Program-made: the position numbers and the translations under genes
The notes under the pieces: generated by a model
Databases searched by the model: none
What the model was told of the DNA's origin: nothing
Seen by the model: the letters and a program-made list of their open reading frames with translations, nothing else
Shown: positions 7,801-12,136 of the stretch, one piece after another
Layout of the letters: each line of letters opens with the position of its first letter
Numbering within the stretch: the stretch's first letter is position 1
Assembly: GCA_049687015.1 (NCBI GenBank)
Contig: JBAVIP010000042.1
Coordinates: forward strand, 1-12,136
Direction: 5' to 3'
DNA from: Methylotenera_A sp049687015
GTDB lineage: Bacteria > Pseudomonadota > Gammaproteobacteria > Burkholderiales > Methylophilaceae
Length of the DNA: 12,136 bases

Positions 7801-10569
7801 GCGTATTATCGCATCCAGGCTGAAGTAGGCTTCATAAGGGAGAAAGATGAGTGCTAATGCCACCTGGGCTAAACGTTCTCCAGCAGAACGTATTTCTGCA
7901 GCGAGGTGTTGCCTCAGCAACAGGTCTGAAGGCTTCCGAAACAGGTCAAGTGTGGAAGCGCTCAATGCGGGTATTAGTAGAATACTGATCACAGACCCTG
8001 TCCAAAACCAGGCCAAAGGCCAGACTGTCCATCCTACCAGCAATATCAGTGTCAATGCCAAAGGGGTATGACTACGTCGGAGATTGTCGAACAGCTTCCA
8101 CCGTGATAGCCCCGAAAGGGGGTTCTTCTGACGGCGGCGGCCCAACCCGGGTACGCTAGGCAACAGCCATCCCATTAGCTGCCAGTCGCCACGAATCCAA
8201 CGGTGCCGTCGGCTCACATCGTCAGTATAGCGAGTGGGATGTTCTTCGTATAATTGGACATCACTCAAAAGCCCAGCCCGTGCGTAACAACCTTCCAAAA
8301 GATCGTGGCTCAGGATACGGTTCTCTGGAAAGCGACCTCTCAGCGAGCGTTCAAACGCATCGATGTCGTAGATACCCTTGCCTATGAACGAACCCTCATC
8401 GAATACATCCTGGTAAACATCCGAGACAGCGCGTGTATAGGGATCAACTCCTTGTTCTCCCCCATATAATTGCGCGTACCGCGTTGGATTCAACCCTGAA
8501 AGGCTGGCACTTACGCGTGGCTGCAAGATTCCGTAACCATCGCAAACACGTTGCTTAACTTTGTCGTAACAAGCACGGTTCAACGGATGAGCCATGGTGC
8601 CTACAAACTGTCTTGCAGCGTCACGCGGAAGCTGGGTATCGGTATCAAGGGTGATAACGTACTTGACATCAGATAGGATTGCAATTTCACCAACGACGAG
8701 GGAGAATCGATTAGAGTCACCCCCGCGCAGCAGGGAATTTAGGTCTGCAAGCTTGCCTCGCTTACGTTCGTAACCCATCCAAATCCGATCCTGCGGATTC
8801 CATCGGCGCGGACGATGAAAAAGAAAAAAAGTGTTACCTAGCGCCTTTGGATACTTTTCATTCAATTCGTTGATTCCCGCCTTTGCCAGCTGCAATAGCG
8901 GTTTATCCTCAGGAACCGTTTCCTCGTGTGAATCAAGAAAATCAGTCAATAGGCCAAAGTGCAGATAAGCGTCCCGATTTGCCAGGAACCGCACCTCCAG
9001 TGCCTCGATCAGCTCCTCAATGTTCTGGACACTGGTCAACATAGTTGGCACGACAACCAACGTGCGAAATTGTGCAGGGATTCCAACGGTAAAATCCATT
9101 CGCGGTAGCGTATGAGGTGTGGTGAATAATGTCACCAACCAGTTCACCAGTGCCACTGACAGTTGGCTGGTAGCAAGAACAGAGAGGAAAGATAAAAGCG
9201 CCAAGTGCCAGTTCCGCAATCCATCAAGGTAAGCCACCATCACTAAGCAGCAGGTGAAACTTAACGTTAGCAAAGCGATTGAACCAAGATAGAAGAACAA
9301 AGGATTCTTGAAAATCAGTTTTTGTAATGCTTCAACTGTAGGCAAGTGAACCTCTGCCGCTTGTTCTAGTTGCGGTAGCCCGTGGTCGATCAGATAAAAA
9401 CCGACATGCGAACTACGCTTATCACAGCCCTTACTAGCTGCGCACTCCTGTGCCAGTTGGATAGCTAGTCTTGCCACCTCGCCTTCGGATTGATTGCTGC
9501 TCCTGGAGAGCTTTTCCACGACGTGGCGGTAGCGATCCCGGGTGACAAAATCCATCTCACCATAAGCACCCCCCGGATCTTCGCACAAGATTCGTTCGAC
9601 AATGCTCATTGATTCAACAAATTCGCGCCAGTCCATCGCACCCAGTAAACGCAAGCTACCGATGCTATTACCGATAGAAACCTGGTCGGAGGCCTGTTGC
9701 TGACTCTCCATCTGGACTAACTTCTCGATGGTCAGATGCGACTCGGCAAGCAACTGTTCTATCCAAGTCAGAGGCAAAGCCAAAGCGGAGCCCTGGCCTT
9801 GCAAATGACGCGCAAATTCCGAAACAAACTGGGTTGTCATTGGCGGGTTCGACCGCGCCATGTCTGCGATGACAAGGATTAGGCTTTTTGGATCCTTCTC
9901 GGCAATCTCTATCATTTGACTCGCCCAAGAATCAGCAAGGTCTTGGTCGATTTTGCCAGCGGCAATTCGGATTGAAATACGCCGGAGATTCTCGATCAGT
10001 GCCAGGCGCAGCATGATGGGGATAGCCCACAGTTCGCCTAATTTGAGGGGTGTGATCGTCTGGTATGCCGTCACGAAACGGCTAAGACTCTCCGGGTCTA
10101 TCCGTCCATCGCCGTGCGCAACTGTCTCCAGCGCGATATCATAAACGCGTGGAAGTCCTACGGAAGAACTATTCGACAAGCGCGGCAGTTCACGGCTGTA
10201 ACCTTTTGGCAAATGCCGCTTGGCGGTACGAATCTGCTCATCTATCAAATAGAAGTTATCGAGAAGCCATTCTCCGGCCGGTGTGAGTCGGCGATTAGCG
10301 TTGATCGTTTCCGTCAGCACCCGGGTACATTCGACGAGTACGCTTTCATTATCCGACAATCTTTTTAAAAGTTGATCGGGTATGTTCTTTTTGGTCAATC
10401 GGTGTGAGTCCGCCAACGTTATGCCATGACGTTCCATCTGGTCAGCGCTGAAGAGTTCCGCCCTTAACGGAGGTTTCTCTTTTGTCTGATCTCGAAAAGT
10501 ATTGATCCTGTTGAATTTTACTTTCCACGGCAACAAACCGCCAAAAATGGTGTTGCTATTCGCCTTCAT
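1849..10569 (-). CDS. ndvB: Cyclic beta-1,2-glucan synthase (NdvB/ChvB/Cgs type)
   Basis: This 2906-residue inner-membrane enzyme should use UDP-glucose to build, trim and cyclise beta-1,2-glucan for the periplasm, where such glucans act in osmotic adaptation and host or surface interaction. Its length is close to the roughly 2,870 residues of Brucella Cgs. Residues 1-420 form the usual N-terminal region. Membrane segments lie near 425-448, 455-482, 836-872, 902-917, 958-977 and 980-1003. The GT84 domain between them has the DxD motif (Asp642, Asp644), LSHDLLEGC near 757 and RRHRW (787-791) before GDWQ. About 1020-1565 is the glycoamylase-like domain, now known as GH189, which cyclises the chain; it ends with AHHQGMS (His1549-His1550). 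Two GH94 N-terminal-type domains follow (about 1600-1880 and 2095-2380). They repeat a FIGR...AM...LSG...LDP pattern at 1822 and 2320. The GH94-like catalytic domain (about 2415-2850) keeps GDWND (Asp2584, Asp2587) and is thought to control glucan length. The ATG is supported by AAGAGG 6 bp upstream. Substrate is inferred from family. Confidence 0.95.
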   Translation of the reverse strand: MKANSNTIFGGLLPWKVKFNRINTFRDQTKEKPPLRAELFSADQMERHGITLADSHRLTKKNIPDQLLKRLSDNESVLVECTRVLTETINANRRLTPAGEWLLDNFYLIDEQIRTAKRHLPKGYSRELPRLSNSSSVGLPRVYDIALETVAHGDGRIDPESLSRFVTAYQTITPLKLGELWAIPIMLRLALIENLRRISIRIAAGKIDQDLADSWASQMIEIAEKDPKSLILVIADMARSNPPMTTQFVSEFARHLQGQGSALALPLTWIEQLLAESHLTIEKLVQMESQQQASDQVSIGNSIGSLRLLGAMDWREFVESMSIVERILCEDPGGAYGEMDFVTRDRYRHVVEKLSRSSNQSEGEVARLAIQLAQECAASKGCDKRSSHVGFYLIDHGLPQLEQAAEVHLPTVEALQKLIFKNPLFFYLGSIALLTLSFTCCLVMVAYLDGLRNWHLALLSFLSVLATSQLSVALVNWLVTLFTTPHTLPRMDFTVGIPAQFRTLVVVPTMLTSVQNIEELIEALEVRFLANRDAYLHFGLLTDFLDSHEETVPEDKPLLQLAKAGINELNEKYPKALGNTFFLFHRPRRWNPQDRIWMGYERKRGKLADLNSLLRGGDSNRFSLVVGEIAILSDVKYVITLDTDTQLPRDAARQFVGTMAHPLNRACYDKVKQRVCDGYGILQPRVSASLSGLNPTRYAQLYGGEQGVDPYTRAVSDVYQDVFDEGSFIGKGIYDIDAFERSLRGRFPENRILSHDLLEGCYARAGLLSDVQLYEEHPTRYTDDVSRRHRWIRGDWQLMGWLLPSVPGLGRRRQKNPLSGLSRWKLFDNLRRSHTPLALTLILLVGWTVWPLAWFWTGSVISILLIPALSASTLDLFRKPSDLLLRQHLAAEIRSAGERLAQVALALIFLPYEAYFSLDAIIRTVWRMLVTHKRLLEWKPSSEINRNSRNDILTSFRLMWIAPVIGMSVGITLALTRPEVLAMAAPILLLWWISPAIAWWISLPIARREAKLTSDQAFFLRKISRKTWGYFETFVGPEDHWLPPDNFQVYRDVGVAHRTSPTNMGLALLANLSAYDFGYIPSSTLLVRTKNTLGTMSALEKYQGHFYNWYDTHSMQPLPPLYISTVDSGNLGGHLLTLRQGLLELPDHPILGVQCFCGLLDTLGILVEAAGGATPALLTQFQAELEFANNSRPITLATARPCLERLTSRAETFANSVEAVENDLKGWGRALARQCRAHLDEMLFLAPWVVLPAPPSGIDNFPDITGMPTLRELARNDVPSLSAIDRLLIENQRPEVRDWLIQLRLLIQESSQRANERIAIIEGLAQLTDELASMEYGFLFDKPRRLLTIGYNVDERQRDSSYYDLLASEARLCNFVAIAQEQIPQESWFALGRLLVASEGKTTLLSWSGSMFEYLMPLLVMPAYENTLIDQTQRAVVQRQIEYGKQRGVAWGISESGFNTVDIHLNYQYRAFGVPGLGLKRGLAEDLVIAPYATALALMVAPEAACLNLQRLAAEGLLGKFGFYEAVDYTPSRQRRGESRTVIQSFMAHHQGMSLLSLAYLLLDRPMQRRFVSNPLFQATMLLLQERIPKASAFYVQAAEVSDVLKSSSELQSHVRVINNPNTPIPEVQLLSNGRYHVMVTNSGGGYSRWKDLAVTRWREDSTCDHWGTFCYIRDMITGAYWSTAHQPTLKRSEHYEAIFSEGRAEFRRRDHDFDTHTDIVVSPEDDIEMRRIRIINRAETPRTIEVTSYSEVVLASSASDNLHPAFSNLFVQTEIVDQHQAILCSRRPRALNEPTPWMFQLMAVHESESSGVSYETNREQFIGRGNDLAAPKAMVGSGRLSGSEGAVLDPIVAIRHQITLDPEASVIIDLVIGMADTREASLELVEKYHDRRLADRVFDLAWTHSQVVLRQLNATEAEAQLYGRLANSVLYNHSVLRADASVVISNRRGQSGLWAHAISGDLPIVLLQIKNLSNIDLVRQLVKAHAYWRLKGLAVDLVIWNEDRDGYRHTLQEQIMGLIASGFEANLIDRPGGIFVRHADQISSEDRILIQSVARAIINDSRGTLAEQINRRAPMEVRVPRFKPSRSHLPTHLAYAELLPREDLILFNGLGGFTADGREYVITPAPSQMTPAPWVNVMANPFFGTIISENGQSYTWSENAHEFRLTPWHNDPVSDPSGEAIYLRDEESGHVWSPTPLPCPGTGGYISRHGFGYSVFEHNEGGIHSELTVYVALDASVKFSALKVRNLSGRYRRLSATGYVEWVLGDLRPKSTPHVITDCAIPGSALFASNPYNTEFADRVAFFDVDDSTRTITGDRTEFIGRNGTLRKPAAMDRSHLSGKYGANLDPCAALQVSFELDLGQEREIVFKLGVGRDANDAKTLMQRFRGSVAALDALRMVQQYWLRTLGAVQVETPDPGINMLTNGWLLYQTLSCRLWGRSGFYQSGGAFGFRDQLQDVMALVHTEPHRVREQLLLCAEHQFIEGDVQHWWHPPSGRGVRTHCSDDFLWLPFVASRYIRITGDSAVLDELAPFLMGRPVNADEDSYYDLPSRSEEVESLYQHCVRAILRGLRFGEHGLPLMGSGDWNDGMNLVGMGGKGESVWLGFFLCEVLSQFAELARLHGDIPFAERCHAERYQLSQNIEQHGWDGAWYRRAYFDDGTPLGSISSPECQIDSIAQSWSVLSGVGAPERTAKALQALNIHLVRREHALIQLLDPPFNTSNLDPGYIKGYVPGVRENGGQYTHAAIWATMAFAHLGDSTRAWELMNMINPVNHGKSPAGIAAYKVEPYVVAADVYAVTPHTGRGGWTWYTGSAGWMYRLITESMLGLKREGGFLRIEPCLPDDWTDFKIRYRYRETFYHISVRQTANVEMTPSLTLDGIVQQEEIIPLVDDHIEHYIEIIIVRKGL

Positions 10570-10575
10570 TGTGTG

Positions 10576-10581
10576 CCTCTT
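10576..10581 (-). promoter_or_regulatory. Ribosome binding site of the glucan synthase gene
   Basis: On the minus strand AAGAGG precedes the ATG at 10569-10567 by six bases (CACACA). This is good spacing and fixes the start. The 156-bp gap to the DUF1415 gene upstream shows no strong terminator and no strong promoter, so co-transcription is possible but unproven. Confidence 0.65.
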
Positions 10582-10725
10582 GCTAGGTAATGGCTGAATG
10601 AAAAGGTGTTTTCAAAAAAATCAATACACAACAGGTAAGTGAAGTTTAGAAATCTATTCAACAGGGTAAATAACGAACTGTTTTGTGCTTTGCAAGCAAT
10701 TGAGAAAGAATTCGAACAAGGTCAT

Positions 10726-11274
10726 CTAGCCCGAAAAACAGGACTCCCTTAGCTTCTTCATGGAAGATAAGCCTTTTCCCCGGGCAAAATCGATATTGGC
10801 GGCCGGAATGTTTTCCGGGCTTTTATACTGTTCCAAAGCCCTGTCAATGCTGGCTTCCCGTAACAAATGCAGCATGGGGTAAACAGACCGGTTGGTATAA
10901 TTTGCGGCATCATTTTCAGGTGAGTCAGCAAATTGGTACAAGGGATGAAAGCTAGCTAATTGATAAATACCGACGTATCCGTTTTGTTTTAATAGCTGCT
11001 CTGCAAGCGATACCAGTTCAAGGAAATCATCAAATTGTGTGAATGTATACGGAAATATCAGGAGACTGGTTTCAATGTTGATATCATTATCCAATCGGGT
11101 TAACTCCCGTAACACAGCACCCATGCAGGTATCCGAAGCCGTACTGGTTTCAACTTCGTAATGGACCTTTTTCTGCTTAATTACCTGAGCGGCAAAAGGA
11201 CAGAAATTACAAGCCACCACTACGTCATCTATCCATCTTTTTGTTTGCTCAATGATTTGTCGGGATGAGAGCAT
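10726..11274 (-). CDS. DUF1415 family protein
   Basis: This 182-residue soluble protein matches the DUF1415 family (PF07209), which is widespread in proteobacteria and has no established function. The recognisable family blocks are an N-terminal W-I-D-D-V-V followed by CNFCPFA (Cys22, Cys25), YQLASFHPLYQFAD (104-117), and N-Y-T-N-R-S-V-Y-P-M-L-H-L-L-R-E-A (125-141). Length is typical and the frame is complete. No signal peptide or membrane segment is evident. The conserved Cys pair and His residues could bind a metal or serve a redox role, but that is speculation. It sits upstream of the glucan synthase gene on the same strand with 156 bp between them, which gives only weak support for a shared role. 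The ATG at 11274 has only a poor AAAGAA-like site upstream; no better start was seen. Confidence 0.88.
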   Translation of the reverse strand: MLSSRQIIEQTKRWIDDVVVACNFCPFAAQVIKQKKVHYEVETSTASDTCMGAVLRELTRLDNDINIETSLLIFPYTFTQFDDFLELVSLAEQLLKQNGYVGIYQLASFHPLYQFADSPENDAANYTNRSVYPMLHLLREASIDRALEQYKSPENIPAANIDFARGKGLSSMKKLRESCFSG

Positions 11275-11426
11275 AAATTCTTTGCATAGGCGTTTGGTGA
11301 ATTAACCGGACTGTTGTGTGAGCAATAAAGAACTCGACATCCTACCCAACCAGGGCATCTGGCAAACCCTTTTTTGCATTTGGCTGCGGAAACTGACTAT
11401 GAGTGAAGTGATCTCCTGGTAATTAG

Positions 11427-11455
11427 TTGTTCTTTCTACTGCATGAGAGTATGCT
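11427..11455 (+). promoter_or_regulatory. Speculative promoter for the lysine-rich micro-protein
   Basis: TTGTTC (11427-11432) and TATGCT (11450-11455) are separated by 17 bp and lie about 108 bp upstream of the micro-protein start. Both hexamers match consensus only partly. The rest of the 288-bp divergent region (11275-11562) shows no other clear signal and no credible gene. Confidence 0.2.
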
Positions 11456-11518
11456 TTATTTGGGTATCAAATTTCATTTTATGAATTCTCCCGGCAGCGG
11501 CTTACCAGTGATATCTGC

Positions 11519-11566
11519 ATGAATTTCCAGAAAACCCCCATCAATCATTTGGAACGCGAACTATGA
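11519..11566 (+). other. Tiny open frame overlapping the micro-protein start (ATGA)
   Basis: An ATG at 11519 opens a 15-codon frame (MNFQKTPINHLEREL). Its TGA stop (11564-11566) overlaps the ATG (11563-11565) of the lysine-rich gene as ATGA, the arrangement typical of translational coupling. Upstream of the ATG the frame stays open to a stop at 11444-11446, giving about 39 sense codons in total. No clear ribosome binding site precedes it, and the length is easily reached by chance, so it may not be translated. Confidence 0.2.
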
Positions 11567-11667
11567 GCAAAGAACAAAAAAGCAATAAAGAAGACAAGAA
11601 AAAACCTGCACTAAGCCCCAAAGAAAAGAAGGCTGCAAAAAAATCCAAGAAAGAGTCTAAAAGCTAA
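11563..11667 (+). CDS. Lysine-rich micro-protein (34 aa)
   Basis: The frame starts MSKEQKSNKEDKKKPALSP and continues with KEKKAAKKSKKESKS. Fourteen of its 34 residues are Lys, with a few Glu/Asp, no aromatic residue and no Cys. Highly basic micro-proteins of this style (MSK-x-Q-x-S-x-K...KEKKAAKKxKK) recur as conserved hypothetical proteins in many proteobacteria. I recall the pattern, not a function; nucleic-acid or ribosome association would be plausible for the charge but is not shown. A weak GGAA at 11551-11554 lies 8 bp before the ATG. The gene is convergent with the DUF1488 gene and faces away from the DUF1415 gene. The frame ends with two consecutive TAA codons. Confidence 0.65.
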   Translation: MSKEQKSNKEDKKKPALSPKEKKAAKKSKKESKS

Positions 11668-11745
11668 TAAACGCAGTAACAATTGCAACTGGATACCTGC
11701 GGACAAAGCCTCTTTAAATTTAGCTAAAATCACCACCTCGTTAAG

Positions 11746-11766
11746 TTGTCGGAAGCTTCTTTGTAA
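11746..11766 (+). repeat. 21-bp motif, copy 1 (TTGTCGGA...TTGTAA)
   Basis: TTGTCGGA, seven bases, then TTGTAA. It matches the copy at 11797-11817 at 15 of 21 positions, with the identical bases concentrated in the two end blocks. The gap between the genes ending at 11667 and 11876 contains no other clear feature except the dyad at 11835-11862. Confidence 0.5.
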
Positions 11767-11796
11767 GTCCCTTATAAATGCGCGAACTACATTAGT

Positions 11797-11817
11797 TTGT
11801 CGGATGGACTCTTGTAA
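11797..11817 (+). repeat. 21-bp motif, copy 2 (TTGTCGGA...TTGTAA)
   Basis: This is the second copy of the motif, starting exactly 51 bp after the first, close to five helical turns. Both end blocks are identical and the seven-base middle has diverged except for one G. Each copy is preceded by a TTAAG/TTAGT-like stretch. Confidence 0.5.
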
Positions 11818-11834
11818 AATGGGAGTGTATTTCC

Positions 11835-11862
11835 TGCACCCAGCCTTATCGATGCGGGTGCA
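11835..11862. other. Dyad in the convergent intergenic region
   Basis: TGCACCC (11835-11841) and GGGTGCA (11856-11862) are perfect inverted repeats around a 14-nt centre. The dyad lies 14 bp past the DUF1488 stop on its downstream side, so it may help end transcription from either direction. Neither side has a strong T-run, so it is not called an intrinsic terminator. Confidence 0.4.
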
Positions 11863-11875
11863 ATTCTGGTTTCTA

Positions 11876-12133
11876 CTAGAGGTCGCGCGTTTGGATAAGA
11901 ACGGAACCATCCTCTTCGTAAAAATCCTGCTCTATGAGCTTTCTCGCTGCCTCTTGTATATCCGTACGATGTTGGGCTACTGACTGCATAAGCTTATCAT
12001 CTGAGGCGCCAAATTTAGCTCTCAAACTCTCATGCGAGATACGGCAAAGCACCCGTTTTTTGTCAACTTCCGCCACAACGGTTGCCATTTTGGTCATATC
12101 ATTCCAGCACTCAAGCCTAGGGAAAGAAATCAT
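11876..12133 (-). CDS. DUF1488 family protein
   Basis: This 85-residue protein matches the small DUF1488 family (PF07369), which has no established function. The start MISFPRLE fits the usual I-x-F-P opening. It is followed by a strand-rich middle with VLCRISHESLRAKFGA (28-43) and the helical H-R-x-x-I-x-x-A block (His55, Arg56, Ile59, Ala62). The protein is small, soluble and without signal peptide. The ATG at 12133 lies three bases from the window edge, so its ribosome binding site and promoter are outside; the family-typical opening supports this start. It converges on the lysine-rich gene. Family assignment is good; function is unknown. Confidence 0.82.
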   Translation of the reverse strand: MISFPRLECWNDMTKMATVVAEVDKKRVLCRISHESLRAKFGASDDKLMQSVAQHRTDIQEAARKLIEQDFYEEDGSVLIQTRDL

Positions 12134-12136
12134 AAT

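Noticed and set aside
10667..10695. Possible promoter (TTGCAA and TATTTA, 17 bp apart) for the synthase
   Set aside because: The -10 matches consensus at only three positions, and other equally weak hexamer pairs exist in this AT-rich gap.
11736..11817. The two 21-bp repeats considered as a CRISPR array
   Set aside because: Only two copies, 15 of 21 identical, with no third repeat and no cas genes in the window.
11611..11910. Minus-strand 99-codon open frame with a hydrophobic C-terminus
   Set aside because: It overlaps the end of the DUF1488 gene and runs antisense through the lysine-rich gene. The hydrophobic Leu/Phe tail is what Lys codons give when read backwards.
11819..11980. Plus-strand frame starting at ATG after the paired 21-bp motif
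   Set aside because: At about 53 codons it is mostly antisense to the DUF1488 gene. It shows no recognisable domain and is best explained as a shadow frame.

Overview
Likely host: a gammaproteobacterium, possibly a methanotroph or a nitrifier-like environmental lineage. The evidence is the combination of a DUF1415 protein, a DUF1488 protein, a lysine-rich micro-protein, an SmbP-like His-ladder protein and a very large cyclic beta-1,2-glucan synthase. This assignment is inference; there is no rRNA or other marker gene in the window. The insertion sequence and the synthase look moderately GC-balanced, and the intergenic DNA and right-hand genes look more AT-rich.

Left end (1-1050): a complete IS1595-family insertion sequence with perfect 23-bp terminal inverted repeats. 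Its first base is the first base of the window. It carries one transposase gene whose stop codon lies inside the right repeat. The IS has landed in a small gene (1051-1338) for a secreted SmbP-like metal-binding protein. It removed the promoter, start and almost all of the signal peptide but left the mature 91-residue His-rich domain and its probable signal-peptidase site intact.

About 510 bp without a gene follow (1339-1848). They hold a small hairpin, two related 20-bp dyad-containing direct repeats 160 bp apart that bracket a GC-richer patch, and a weak candidate terminator for the next gene. The minus strand then carries one giant 2906-codon gene (1849-10569) for a membrane-bound cyclic beta-1,2-glucan synthase (NdvB/ChvB/Cgs type). 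It has all its expected modules: N-terminal region, membrane-embedded GT84 glycosyltransferase, GH189-type cyclisation domain, and a GH94-like region with two N-terminal-type sandwich domains plus a catalytic domain. It should make periplasmic cyclic glucans from UDP-glucose. No export transporter (NdvA/ChvA type) is visible nearby.

Upstream of it on the same strand is a DUF1415 gene (10726-11274), 156 bp away. A plus-strand lysine-rich micro-protein gene (11563-11667) follows, overlapped at its start by a tiny open frame. After it comes a convergent intergenic region with two copies of a 21-bp motif exactly 51 bp apart. The window closes with a minus-strand DUF1488 gene (11876-12133).

No CRISPR array, tRNA, rRNA, phage or defence system was seen. 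The points most worth checking are the IS insertion at the signal-peptide junction, the 26-residue His ladder, the paired 21-bp motif and the paired dyad repeats. I do not see a convincing new multi-gene system.
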